Positions 1-8,369 are shown, numbered from the stretch's first letter. The stretch is DNA of 11,038 nucleotides from Burkholderiales bacterium (GCA_020697025.1 JAJFBO010000013.1:1-11038), one strand, 5' to 3'. Notes: generated from the letters alone by a model not told the origin. Numbers and translations: made by a program.

Positions 1-136
1 TAACCAAAGGAAATCCGGCATTTAGGTCAAAACGCATCTGGTAACCAAAAGCAGAAATAGTACCAGTGCCAGTTCTATCTGATTTTTCTACTCCGCTATT
101 TAATACATGCTTTAATAAGTCTAAATATTGACGCAT
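1..136 (-). CDS. thyA: Thymidylate synthase ThyA, N-terminal fragment (cut by window edge)
   Basis: Reading leftward from an ATG at 136 gives 45 codons beginning [16 protein letters not shown] and continuing through the block [10 protein letters not shown] and FGYQMRFDL to FPLV. This is the standard opening of bacterial ThyA, which makes dTMP from dUMP with methylene-tetrahydrofolate in the cytoplasm. R21 in SDRTGTGT corresponds to the conserved phosphate-binding arginine of the family. The catalytic cysteine and the rest of the protein lie outside the window. The start is 19 bp after the mutT-like stop, with AAAAGG upstream at a longer than usual distance (about 12 nt). It is probably the last visible gene of the rsmD operon, where it pairs naturally with a nucleotide-pool hydrolase. 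Confidence 0.93.
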   Translation of the reverse strand, partial: MRQYLDLLKHVLNSGVEKSDRTGTGTISAFGYQMRFDLNAGFPLV

Positions 137-155
137 AACTTAATTCTGCCTTTTC

Positions 156-802
<647 letters not shown>

Positions 803-807
803 TCAAA

Positions 808-1356
808 TTAATTAATATGGCATTTCGTAATTAAAGCAAAATGTACTACCCCTGCACGTCCAATCTTCCTTACTTCATAACCGTCTAAGTTTGGACTTTC
901 TTGATACTCTATATATATTAAAGTACTTTCGTTTACGAGTATACTGTCAGATAATGCGCGTAAACACTGTTGCAATAAATTACTTTTATGGGGCGGATCA
1001 ATAAATATTATATCAAAAGCTTCATTAATTTGGTTAATAAAGCTCTGGGCATTTTGGTTCTTAATCAAAATATTATCCGCTTTTAATAGCCTTGCATTAT
1101 CCACTAAATCTGCATAAGCAGTTTTATTCGATTCAATCAATATAATTGACCTGGCTCCTCTTGACATTGCTTCAAAGCCCATAGCTCCACTGCCGGCAAA
1201 TAAATCCAGGCATGTTTTACCCATTAGATTTTGTCCCAGCCAATTAAATACAGTTTCCCGTACCCTATCTGGTGTCGGGCGTAACCCGGTAATATCATCT
1301 TTAAATCTTAAAATACGGGATCTATGTATACCACCAATAATTCTAACTTGACCCAA
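808..1356 (-). CDS. rsmD: 16S rRNA (guanine966-N2)-methyltransferase RsmD
   Basis: This 182-residue protein is a little shorter than E. coli RsmD (198 aa). The opening GQVRIIGG and the block LRPTPDRVRETVFNWL (residues 25-40) are RsmD signatures. The SAM-binding motif I is LDLFAGSGAMG at 50-60, with acidic E75 at the end of the second strand. The amino-methyltransferase motif IV is DPPH at 120-123. The enzyme methylates N2 of G966 in 16S rRNA using SAM, acting on assembling 30S subunits. The start codon is TTG at 1356, with AAAAGG 9 nt upstream. The only nearby ATG, at 1375, is out of frame and soon reaches a stop. It is the first gene of the rsmD-fdx-mutT-thyA operon. In E. coli rsmD sits beside ftsY, whereas here ftsY is about 7.5 kb away. 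Confidence 0.94.
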   Translation of the reverse strand: MGQVRIIGGIHRSRILRFKDDITGLRPTPDRVRETVFNWLGQNLMGKTCLDLFAGSGAMGFEAMSRGARSIILIESNKTAYADLVDNARLLKADNILIKNQNAQSFINQINEAFDIIFIDPPHKSNLLQQCLRALSDSILVNESTLIYIEYQESPNLDGYEVRKIGRAGVVHFALITKCHIN

Positions 1357-1445
1357 AAATTTGCCTTTTAAACATTTTTGCTTATCTCATAATTATGCTA
1401 TTCATTAAAGAATACTTCAAAAAATAAAACATCCCACTTTTAGCG

Positions 1446-1475
1446 CTTATACAATAAGTTGTGAGGTATAAACAA
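1446..1475 (-). promoter_or_regulatory. Candidate sigma70 promoter for the rsmD operon
   Basis: On the minus strand TTGTTT (1470-1475) is followed after 18 bp by TATAAG (1446-1451), leaving a leader of about 80 nt before rsmD. The 139-bp gap 1357-1495 has no competing ORF. Background AT-richness makes such matches common, so this is only a candidate. Confidence 0.3.
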
Positions 1476-1495
1476 GATAAATTAAACTACAATAT

Positions 1496-2848
1496 TTATT
1501 TGATTTCCTTGTAATCAGGTTTAGCTCTCAATGGATCAATGATAATCATAAGTATAAACAGAAGTATCCCATAGAGAACACTCTTACTATAAGTGGCTTC
1601 AGTGACTGAATAGACTTCAGCCAGACTAAGCATAAAGATTCCGGATAGAAGAACACAAATATGTACCTTTGTATTAAAACTAATACCAGAAAAAATCTGG
1701 TAGCCTAAAAATTTTCTTTTAAACCCAGTTTCTGTAAAAAATCTTGAGGTGGCATGAATACTGCAAATAAAAAGAATGGTAGTTGGCAGTAAAAGTTCCC
1801 ATAGCCAGTTCACCTCGCTTGTAGGGGTTGGTACTACTGCCCCTATTGCCCCGAACTCTATAATCATTAACATTCCTAATAAACCTGTAGTTAGCCAATA
1901 TATTGGGGTTCTAAACATTCCTAAGAAAAGAAATATTGCAGCCAGATATTCAAATACTATCTGCAAAGGCAGTAAAATCGAAGCCTCATTAGAAGCAATT
2001 GTTAAACCAGATTTTATTATGTCTGGCGCATTAGTAGTAGCCTTAAAACCATCAATAACTTCTTTGTAGCCTTTAAGGGTAAAACTATTTAATGCTTCAT
2101 TCTCTTGTACCTGGTACACTAACATTAAGCCAACTACGCCAGCAAATATCGTCAGATAAGTATTATTTGCTAAAGCAATCTTTCCTGAATCAGGTACTTG
2201 CCTGAATTTATCAAATTGCAAAGAGATTAATATAGCAATACCGCTAATCCCCGGAAACAGCCAACTTAACAGCATACTATGTTCTCCACCATTTTTTGAT
2301 AAAAAACTAAAGTATACTAAAGCTGCAACAATTACTAATATGCATATTAAATTAATTAACAGTTTGCCATTACCAGGTAACAATTTATAACCTAAATTCA
2401 TTTTAAAGCTACAATTTTTATACAAACCATGCTGGCCAAGCATGACTAACAAAGCAAATAAGCAGGGTAAAACCAGCTCAAAAGCCCAATAATCAGCATT
2501 TGCCGAAGCCCAAAAAGCGGCAAATATAATTGTCATAATAAGCGGAAATATTATATTGGCAAAAAAGAACATGCCAAAAACAGAGATGAAAGTCAATGCC
2601 AAAATAACTGGTATGGCAATTGTTGAATGATTGGCCAAAAATAATAAAAATAAATTCCAGATTTTAACAGAACCATTAGTTTGTACTAAATGAGTAACAA
2701 AATCACTAAAACCTTGTGAGCTAAAATAACCCAAAAAGATTTGTTTCATAACCAGCTGTAACATTACACAAGCAAGCGTGACAGATATTATGCCGATGTA
2801 ATTTACATTATCAATATAATTTTGTATGCTCTTGATTTTATTTGTCAT
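1496..2848 (-). CDS. Multi-pass membrane protein made of two tandem 6-helix units, DoxX-like
   Basis: I do not recognise a specific family. The product (450 aa from ATG 2848) is almost wholly hydrophobic, with about 12 predicted helices. The two halves resemble each other throughout. GMF followed by a hydrophobic pair of helices and then WAFELVLP in half 1 matches GMFRTP, helices and WLWELLLP in half 2. FKMNLGYKLLPG matches FKRKFLGYQIFSG, and the halves end FDKFRQVPD and IDPLRAKPD. The segment FEYLAAIFLFLGMFRTP is reminiscent of DoxX/MauE-type membrane proteins, but that assignment is weak. An ATG at 2857 is also in frame, but AAAGG abuts it directly; the same AAAGGA sits 8 nt before ATG 2848, so I prefer 2848. 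It is divergent from the secreted-protein gene at 3277. Function unknown. Confidence 0.8.
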   Translation of the reverse strand: MTNKIKSIQNYIDNVNYIGIISVTLACVMLQLVMKQIFLGYFSSQGFSDFVTHLVQTNGSVKIWNLFLLFLANHSTIAIPVILALTFISVFGMFFFANIIFPLIMTIIFAAFWASANADYWAFELVLPCLFALLVMLGQHGLYKNCSFKMNLGYKLLPGNGKLLINLICILVIVAALVYFSFLSKNGGEHSMLLSWLFPGISGIAILISLQFDKFRQVPDSGKIALANNTYLTIFAGVVGLMLVYQVQENEALNSFTLKGYKEVIDGFKATTNAPDIIKSGLTIASNEASILLPLQIVFEYLAAIFLFLGMFRTPIYWLTTGLLGMLMIIEFGAIGAVVPTPTSEVNWLWELLLPTTILFICSIHATSRFFTETGFKRKFLGYQIFSGISFNTKVHICVLLSGIFMLSLAEVYSVTEATYSKSVLYGILLFILMIIIDPLRAKPDYKEIK

Positions 2849-2860
2849 ATGAACCATCCT

Positions 2861-2959
2861 TTAAAAACCAGCAGTTCTCCAAAGCCCTAGATCTATTGCG
2901 TCACAATAAGAGGTAAAAATATTTTCCGCAGAGCTTTTTGCCAAATTCTCTGAAACCAT
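2861..2959 (-). CDS. Possible 32-residue upstream ORF in the leader of the membrane-protein gene
   Basis: An ATG at 2959 opens 32 codons (MVSENLAKSSAENIF, then TSYCDAIDLGLWRTAGF) and stops with TAA at 2861-2863. That TAA directly abuts the AGG of the ribosome site of the following gene, so translating it could couple to or gate the membrane protein. It lies inside the leader predicted from the promoter at 3026-3054. It has no clear ribosome site of its own and I recognise no homologue. It may be a leader peptide, a small protein or chance. Confidence 0.25.
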   Translation of the reverse strand: MVSENLAKSSAENIFTSYCDAIDLGLWRTAGF

Positions 2960-3025
2960 TCTTACAGAATGATTTAAAAATATTACTTATAGAATTGCTG
3001 AAAATATATTAACATTGTTTGCAGC

Positions 3026-3054
3026 ATTATATACTAAATTTTTGTTTTTAACAA
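3026..3054 (-). promoter_or_regulatory. Promoter for the membrane-protein gene
   Basis: On the minus strand TTGTTA (3049-3054), an exact 17-bp spacer and a perfect TATAAT (3026-3031) form a good sigma70-type promoter. Transcription would begin near 3019, giving a leader of about 170 nt that includes the 32-codon ORF. Confidence 0.55.
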
Positions 3055-3141
3055 ATATTTTATTGGTTATTAATATAGATTGCCTAATAACTGCAATATT
3101 TATGACTGTATCTGTTGCCTGCTTTTAAGAGGAATAGCCTA

Positions 3142-3213
3142 ATGTCAGATTTGCTAATAGATTAAATTGGTATGGCTACTGAAATTCAGTAAGACATTTT
3201 ACTTGAAAATTAA
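3142..3213 (+). pseudogene. Possible decayed small ORF (three short codon blocks in one frame)
   Basis: AAGAGGA (3127-3133) lies 8 nt before an ATG at 3142. The frame reads MSDLLID, TAA, IGMATEIQ, TAA, DILLEN, TAA. Read through, the three blocks look like one amphipathic helix, and each TAA is one substitution from a lysine codon. This could be a relic of a small gene or chance in AT-rich DNA. The rest of the 416-bp gap 2858-3273 holds only the promoters listed here. Confidence 0.15.
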
Positions 3214-3220
3214 GTATAAT
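3191..3220 (+). promoter_or_regulatory. Candidate promoter for the secreted-protein gene at 3277
   Basis: AAGACA (3191-3196) and a perfect TATAAT (3215-3220) are separated by 18 bp. A start near 3227 would leave about 50 nt of leader ending in the ribosome site AAGGGA (3264-3269). The -35 box is poor, so the call rests mainly on the -10 box. Confidence 0.35.
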
Positions 3221-3276
3221 CATGTTGAGTTAATAACTATATAAATAAACGCACAATTATAATAAGGGAAACATTG

Positions 3277-4014
3277 ATGAGGAAAAATAATTTACTAAAA
3301 TTATTAATTAGCTTAACAATTAGCACTTATTCGCTCAATGCCAATGCAGTAGATAAATTTAAATTTCAGGTAATTAACAATACAGATATGCCACTTGATT
3401 ACGTAAAAGTTTTTGAAGGTGTTTATAGAAATGGTGAAGGTGGGTCGGGATGGATTGAGAATGGAACTATAACTATTTCATCTTCAGGTAGTTCAGGAGC
3501 TCTAAAGTATAATACCTGTCATATTGCTTATTCAGAACCTGACAAAAATTGTGACCAATTTCATGTCAAAGGAAGTGAATTCTATGCTAAAGCTGAGAAT
3601 AAAGATCCTAAACAAACGTTTGAACCTGCAAATGGTTTAGCTGAAGTTCCACTTTACCCTTATGATTTGTTTGGTCAACTTATGGAAAATTGGGCAGTAC
3701 ATTTTAGCTATGGTAAAAAAGTTTATAAAACCGCTGGTGGCAGGACAAGATGTTTTGTTCCAGTAGAAGATGCTAATAAAATGATTAATATTTACATTGA
3801 ACCTAAACTGGCCTTGGATAAAAATAAACTTGCAAAATTTAACGAAGATATATTATTTAATCATAAGACACTTACAATGGAAGATATACAAACTCTTGTA
3901 CCAAAATTCAAATATGATGGAATCGCAAAATATAATAATGCAGACTCTTTGCAGATAAGAATAAACTCTCCCAGTAATAAAAAGGATTGTATAATTTCAG
4001 TAGAACCTTATTAA
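3277..4014 (+). CDS. Secreted protein of unknown function, paralogue A
   Basis: I do not recognise the family. Translation from ATG 3277 gives 245 aa; AAGGGA lies 7 nt upstream, and a TTG at 3274 is also in frame but less likely. Residues 1-24 form a Sec signal peptide: MRKNN, a hydrophobic core, and NANA before VDKFKF. The mature part starts FKFQVINNTDMPLDYVKV and has four cysteines (C81, C92, C159, C238), consistent with two disulfides in the periplasm or outside the cell. Anchors WAVHFSYG, CFVPVEDAN, DGIAKYNN, LQIRINSP and DC near the C-terminus all recur in the protein encoded at 4260-4991, so the two are paralogues. The early strand-rich NNTD motif suggests a beta-sandwich (inference). 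It is convergent with its paralogue and divergent from the duplicated membrane protein. Confidence 0.85.
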   Translation: MRKNNLLKLLISLTISTYSLNANAVDKFKFQVINNTDMPLDYVKVFEGVYRNGEGGSGWIENGTITISSSGSSGALKYNTCHIAYSEPDKNCDQFHVKGSEFYAKAENKDPKQTFEPANGLAEVPLYPYDLFGQLMENWAVHFSYGKKVYKTAGGRTRCFVPVEDANKMINIYIEPKLALDKNKLAKFNEDILFNHKTLTMEDIQTLVPKFKYDGIAKYNNADSLQIRINSPSNKKDCIISVEPY

Positions 4015-4259
4015 TTGTTTTTCTTATTATAGGGTTGAGGAGAAATCTTTTTCAAGCTTGTTTAAGTTTAAAAATCGAGTAAGTTATTAAGTACTATATT
4101 TCATAATGACTTATTACTTTACTCTTTTGCACCTGGTATGTTAATACAAATTAGTGAACAGGCAAATAACTAAACAGCATAAAATTTTGTTATGTCCAAA
4201 AAGTTATTAGTTTGGTTAATTTTTGTAAATAATTTAAATAAAACTATTTTATATAATTC

Positions 4260-4991
4260 TTATTTAGTCAGTGCAGCCCTTTGCTTTTGAGTCCAGGCTA
4301 TCTCTAATGGCTCAAAACAATCTCCGCTTACCGGACGACTTATTCTTAATCGGAGTTGGTTAGTATATCTGGCTATTCCGTCAGTTGATTTCTTAATTTG
4401 TGATATTCCGTTGCCATCAATAGCCGCTTCGATAAAAACTGAAGTTATTCCTAAACTGGCTGGATCAGCATTTGCATCTTTAAGAGAAATATTACAATCT
4501 ACCCATGTATCAGTACTACCCTTGCTTCGATATTCGATATCCTCTCCATTGAAAGTACCATATTTGAAGTCCACACTCCATAATGCACCTTCTTCTATTG
4601 CAGCTTTAGATGCAACTGCAGTCACAAAGCCAGCAGGTGGAGTCATTTTTTTACTCACTGATGGAGCCCAAAAAATGCTTCCATGAGCATTTGCCAGAGT
4701 CATTGCTAGACTTACATTATATGTACTGGCTAAATTATAAGTATTCTGTGGCAATTCTGGAACTAAAAGCGTACCCCTAATATCATTCCCATCTACAATA
4801 TTAGTAGCGTTATTGTCATAATTAATTACTGCCATTCTCACTTTTAAATTTTTTAGAGGTAAATCCGTATTATTAACGGCCTGAAATGAAAAATCAAAAT
4901 CACGTTCTCTTTCAACAGCATTTACTATATTAATTAAGCACGTAGTTATACCAATGCTCAAACATAATTTAACTAAATATCTTTTTTTCAT
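4260..4991 (-). CDS. Secreted protein of unknown function, paralogue B
   Basis: This 243-aa protein starts at ATG 4991 with AAAGGA 6 nt upstream. Residues 1-25 are a Sec signal peptide (MKKRYLVKL, hydrophobic core, IVNA before VERER). The mature protein opens FSFQAVNNTDLPLKNLKV, directly comparable with FKFQVINNTDMPLDYVKV of the protein at 3277-4014. Other shared anchors are WSVDFKYG, CNISLKDAN, DGIARYTN, LRLRISRP and a final DC. Its only mature cysteines, C166 and C225, match C159 and C238 of paralogue A, so that pair is likely the conserved disulfide. The middle third differs strongly in sequence and length. It has its own promoter with an inverted repeat over the -10 box, so it appears to be controlled separately from its neighbours. 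Function unknown. Confidence 0.85.
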   Translation of the reverse strand: MKKRYLVKLCLSIGITTCLINIVNAVERERDFDFSFQAVNNTDLPLKNLKVRMAVINYDNNATNIVDGNDIRGTLLVPELPQNTYNLASTYNVSLAMTLANAHGSIFWAPSVSKKMTPPAGFVTAVASKAAIEEGALWSVDFKYGTFNGEDIEYRSKGSTDTWVDCNISLKDANADPASLGITSVFIEAAIDGNGISQIKKSTDGIARYTNQLRLRISRPVSGDCFEPLEIAWTQKQRAALTK

Positions 4992-5020
4992 GTTATGTCC
5001 TTTATTTATAAGCTTACTTC

Positions 5021-5049
5021 TTTAAACTATAATTATATTATAGTTTAAA
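5021..5049. repeat. Perfect 13-bp inverted repeat with 3-bp centre (possible operator)
   Basis: TTTAAACTATAAT (5021-5033), TAT, then ATTATAGTTTAAA (5037-5049) form an exact palindrome 29 bp long. No T-run follows on either strand, so it does not look like an intrinsic terminator. It overlaps the -10 box of the promoter for the secreted-protein gene at 4260-4991, which makes an operator for a dimeric regulator the more natural reading. Confidence 0.6.
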
Positions 5050-5060
5050 ATAAAAAGCAA
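5032..5060 (-). promoter_or_regulatory. Promoter for secreted paralogue B
   Basis: On the minus strand TTGCTT (5055-5060), a 17-bp spacer and a perfect TATAAT (5032-5037) precede the gene. A start near 5025 would give a short leader of about 34 nt. The inverted repeat at 5021-5049 covers the -10 box and the presumed start, so protein binding there should block transcription. Confidence 0.5.
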
Positions 5061-5120
5061 TACTGAATTTCCGTATTAATTCACAACTAACAATATAAGA
5101 GAATTTTATAAATTTTCATA

Positions 5121-7235
5121 TTAAGCTAGATTGCTAATTTTTGTAAATGATTCACTTAAAAAATGGCTATTATATTTACGATTAAATAAAGGTAGCGCAT
5201 TTAGTAATGCTGTACCATAATTTTTAAATATTATCCTGTTATCACAAATTGTTACCTGGCCATAATCCCCTTCATCACGAATTAAGCGACCAGTTGCCTG
5301 AATTAAACGAATGCTAGTTTCGGGTAAGGCAACATCCATAAAATAGTTGCTCTTTTCAAAATTTACCCAGTATTCCTGCACCATATTTTGCGGATCTTTA
5401 TGTGTCTCAAAAGGTATCTTGGTAATAATAACATGCATACAATAAATTGAGGGTAAGTCTACCCCTTCAGCGAATGAATTTAATCCAAAAATAATGCTGG
5501 GCTTACCCTTATCAATAGTTTGTTTATGCTGGTGGATTAAACGCTGGTTGCTCATAAAGTCTGTTTGCAATAAAATACGTTTCTGAATTGGCCTAGTTAA
5601 TTTTTCATAAACATCTAATAATTGTTTACGATTAAAAAATAATACTAATGTTCCATAAGCTTCAGAATAATCTATTGTTTTATTTAAATATTCAACTAAT
5701 TCACGATCAAAATCAGCCCGGGTAGCAAAGTCTGGTGCACTATTGAACTTAGGTACTACAATCTGGCTTTGCTGTTGATACATAAAACTCGTTTCCAGTT
5801 TATAAGTTACTACCTTTTCATATAGGCTTAAACCCAATTTATGTAGATTATATTTAAAATCTTTACCTATAGCCAAGGTCGCAGAAGTAACTACCGCTGC
5901 ATATACCTGTGACCAAAGCCGGTTAAATAAAATATTTCCCACATGGGTTAAACCAGCATTAATAACAAACTCACTAACGCCTTTACGTAGTTGCAGTTCT
6001 ATCCATTTCGCATTAGCATTATAACGGGAATCATCCTGATTAATTACGTATTGTGCAGTTTGCATAATATTTTCGATGGTTGATAAATAAAAACCCAAGC
6101 GATTTAAGCTATGCTCGACTAATGCATCTGGTTTTTCTTTGATTTGCGCCTTAATTTCATCAATAATATTACTTAGTGCAGCATTTATATTACTTGATTG
6201 TAGTGCAATATTTATAAATCTATCCTGAAATTCACGTCCAACTGATTGATTTAAATATTCATTTAAAATAATTCTCTCTTCAGTAAATAACTGGGTGTTT
6301 TGCTCCAGAATAAGAGCCAGATCATCTAAGCTAGCTTGCAGCTCAGTAACCAAGCCAGATAATTCATCACACAAACTGGTATTGGTATAGGCATAACTAC
6401 GTGTTTGCGGATTATAAATAAAATTAGCTAAATTATTACATATAGCTATAGAATTTTTTAACTCAAAACTACCAGTAAAACTATTAATGGCAATTGCTGC
6501 AAAAGTATGACCCTCATCTACGCACAACAGATAATCAGCAGGCTTTACTCCAAGAACGCTACCTGCGCCAAGAACTAAATCAGCCAGAAGTAAGCTATGA
6601 TTAGTAATAATCACATCAGCTGCTTTTAGTTTAGACCGGTTATTATAAAAAGGACAGTTACACTCATCTTTTTGGTTATATGCACAAGCAGCACCTAGAC
6701 ATCGCTCTTTATCAGTTGTAATTAATGGGCGAATTTTATTATCAATAATAACTGGTGCAACATCTAAATCACCATCCCATGAGCCACTGGCAAACTGCTT
6801 TCTAACTTCGGCTAATGTGTTAGATGTAGTATTATCTAATAAATCTCCGGTATTGGCAGCACTACTTAATTCTAGTTGATATGGACATAGATAATTTCCA
6901 CGCCCCTTTGCTACACAAGCATTAAATGGGATCTCACTATATTTGGAAAATAAAGGAATGTCTTTTTCAATTAGCTGGCTTTGGAGAGTTTTAGTGGCAG
7001 TACTAATTATAAATTTTTTATTTAAAGCTTGGGCGTTAACAATGCCAGAGAGCAAGTATGCCAGGCTTTTACCAGTACCCGTCGGAGCTTCTACCAGGCA
7101 TATATTATGCCCATCTTTAACTTCTTCCTTAGTCGTTTTAAAACATTGGTCAATTGCCAAAACCATTTGTAATTGATTTTTACGCTCACGCAAATTGGGG
7201 ATTCTTTGCGTGATTTTAGTATATAGCTCTTCCAC
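5121..7235 (-). CDS. dinG: DinG-type iron-sulfur superfamily 2 DNA helicase
   Basis: This 704-residue protein is close to E. coli DinG (716 aa). Walker A is EAPTGTGKS at 49-57. The [4Fe-4S] domain cysteines are C117, C179, C184 and C194, with an extra C192 beside the last. Walker B appears as DEGH at 240-243, as in DinG/XPD helicases. Later motifs are SATLA, EGVDLPS and QATGRLIRDEGD. The family unwinds DNA 5' to 3' using ATP and acts on R-loops, forked DNA and blocked replication. The related YoaA cannot be fully excluded, but the length favours DinG. The start is GTG at 7235, with GGGA 7 nt upstream inside the end of nrdB and only 3 bp between the two genes. It should therefore be co-transcribed with nrdB and share its NrdR control. 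Confidence 0.88.
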   Translation of the reverse strand: MEELYTKITQRIPNLRERKNQLQMVLAIDQCFKTTKEEVKDGHNICLVEAPTGTGKSLAYLLSGIVNAQALNKKFIISTATKTLQSQLIEKDIPLFSKYSEIPFNACVAKGRGNYLCPYQLELSSAANTGDLLDNTTSNTLAEVRKQFASGSWDGDLDVAPVIIDNKIRPLITTDKERCLGAACAYNQKDECNCPFYNNRSKLKAADVIITNHSLLLADLVLGAGSVLGVKPADYLLCVDEGHTFAAIAINSFTGSFELKNSIAICNNLANFIYNPQTRSYAYTNTSLCDELSGLVTELQASLDDLALILEQNTQLFTEERIILNEYLNQSVGREFQDRFINIALQSSNINAALSNIIDEIKAQIKEKPDALVEHSLNRLGFYLSTIENIMQTAQYVINQDDSRYNANAKWIELQLRKGVSEFVINAGLTHVGNILFNRLWSQVYAAVVTSATLAIGKDFKYNLHKLGLSLYEKVVTYKLETSFMYQQQSQIVVPKFNSAPDFATRADFDRELVEYLNKTIDYSEAYGTLVLFFNRKQLLDVYEKLTRPIQKRILLQTDFMSNQRLIHQHKQTIDKGKPSIIFGLNSFAEGVDLPSIYCMHVIITKIPFETHKDPQNMVQEYWVNFEKSNYFMDVALPETSIRLIQATGRLIRDEGDYGQVTICDNRIIFKNYGTALLNALPLFNRKYNSHFLSESFTKISNLA

Positions 7236-7238
7236 TTA

Positions 7239-8315
7239 TTAGTCCCAGCTCAAAGCCCCTCCGCTTTGATACTCAATAACCCGGGTTTCAAAAAAGTTTT
7301 TCTCTTTCTTTAGATCCATCATTTCACTCATCCACGGAAATGGATTATTTGCACCAGCAAACAAAGGCTCTAAGCCAATTTGCTGCATTCGCCTATTACA
7401 AATAAAACGTAAATATTCATTAAACATGCTGGCATTTAACCCCAATACTCCGCGCGGCATAGTATCTTCAGCATATGAATACTCCAGCTCTACCCCACGT
7501 TTAAATAATACTGCAAGTTCTTCTTTAAATTTATCATTCCATAAATCCGGATTTTCCAGCTTAATTGTGTTAATAAGATCAATACCAAAATTACAGTGCA
7601 TTGATTCATCCCGTAAAATATACTGATACTGTTCGGCACTCCCAGTCATTTTATTTTGGCGACCAAGAGCTAAAATTTGCACAAACCCGACGTAAAAGAA
7701 CATCCCTTCCATAATACAGGCAAATACTATTAATGATTTTAATAAATCACGATCAGACTGTGGTGTACCAGTTTTAAAATGTGGGTCTGTAAGAGTATTA
7801 ATAAAAGGAATTAAAAACTCATCTTTTGCCTTAATTGATGGAATTTCGTGATATGCATTAAATACCTCAGCTTCATCTAGTCCCAAGCTCTCAACAATAT
7901 ATTGGTAAGCATGGGTATGAATAGCCTCCTCAAAAGCCTGGCGTAATAAAAACTGCCTGCATTCCGGGGCCGTAATTTGTCTATAGGTGCCTAAAACAAT
8001 GTTATTTGCAGCTAAACTATCAGCAGTCACAAAAAATCCCAGATTTCGCTTAACAATAAGACGCTCATCCTCAGTTAAACCTTCTGGACTTTTCCATAGC
8101 TCAATATCCCTTTGCATATTAACTTCTTGCGGCATCCAATGATTAGCGCAAGAGGCCAGATATTTTTCCCATGCCCATTTATATTTGAATGGTACTAATT
8201 GGTTTACATCAGTTTTGCCATTAATAATCCGTTTATCAACAATATTTACCCGTCCACTGGCTTCAGTAATATTTTCAACATCTTTTATAACTTCATCTTG
8301 TTTGAATAAATTCAT
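7239..8315 (-). CDS. nrdB: Class I ribonucleotide reductase beta subunit (R2)
   Basis: This 358-residue protein is the metal-radical subunit that generates the radical used by NrdA to reduce ribonucleoside diphosphates. All six metal ligands are visible: D99 (TADSL), E130 and H133 (EEAIH), E203 (MEGMFF), E237 and H240 (RDESMH). Y137 (HTHAY) is at the radical tyrosine position, so this is a tyrosyl-radical enzyme and not the chlamydial class Ic type with Phe. The C-terminal tail GGALSWD fits the peptide that docks into NrdA. The ATG at 8315 has AAAGGG upstream at good spacing. No nrdA is adjacent; upstream is a two-box NrdR operator and downstream, 3 bp away, dinG. The catalytic NrdA must be encoded elsewhere. 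Confidence 0.96.
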   Translation of the reverse strand: MNLFKQDEVIKDVENITEASGRVNIVDKRIINGKTDVNQLVPFKYKWAWEKYLASCANHWMPQEVNMQRDIELWKSPEGLTEDERLIVKRNLGFFVTADSLAANNIVLGTYRQITAPECRQFLLRQAFEEAIHTHAYQYIVESLGLDEAEVFNAYHEIPSIKAKDEFLIPFINTLTDPHFKTGTPQSDRDLLKSLIVFACIMEGMFFYVGFVQILALGRQNKMTGSAEQYQYILRDESMHCNFGIDLINTIKLENPDLWNDKFKEELAVLFKRGVELEYSYAEDTMPRGVLGLNASMFNEYLRFICNRRMQQIGLEPLFAGANNPFPWMSEMMDLKKEKNFFETRVIEYQSGGALSWD

Positions 8316-8343
8316 TTTTTAATTTCCCTTTAAAACTTTAATA

Positions 8344-8359
8344 ACCCTATATATAGTGT
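8344..8359 (-). promoter_or_regulatory. NrdR box 1, proximal to nrdB
   Basis: ACCCTATATATAGTGT matches the 16-bp NrdR consensus ACACWATATATWGTGT at 15 of 16 positions. It lies just downstream of the predicted transcription start. NrdR is the ATP/dATP-sensing repressor of ribonucleotide reductase genes. Confidence 0.8.
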
Positions 8360-8369
8360 GTAATGGTAT

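Noticed and set aside
1776..2069. 97-codon plus-strand ORF opposite the membrane-protein gene
   Set aside because: Antisense shadow of a continuous, better supported gene; the peptide has no domain logic and no ribosome site was needed to explain it.
4014..4259. Possible bidirectional terminator between the convergent secreted-protein genes
   Set aside because: Only short AU-rich hairpins (for example ATAAAA/TTTTAT near 4242-4256 and an imperfect bulged stem near 4050-4078) without a GC-rich stem and T-run; not good enough to call.
4411..4686. Plus-strand ORF opposite secreted paralogue B
   Set aside because: The minus-strand frame has a signal peptide and paralogue matches; the plus frame has neither.
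3277..4991. Assigning the secreted pair to aegerolysins or PixA/AidA inclusion-body proteins
   Set aside because: Only a vague resemblance in the opening beta-strand motif; the defining motifs of those families are not visible, so no family is named.
5021..5049. The 29-bp palindrome as a terminator or a transposon end
   Set aside because: No T-run on either side, no transposase nearby and no target duplication seen; its position on a promoter fits an operator better.
5060..5110. Hairpin TGAATT/AATTCA after dinG as an intrinsic terminator
   Set aside because: The stem is only six AU-rich pairs and the T-run starts several bases later, inside the promoter of the next gene.
6943..7176. Plus-strand ORF opposite the start of dinG
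   Set aside because: It overlaps the Walker A region of the helicase on the other strand; a shadow.
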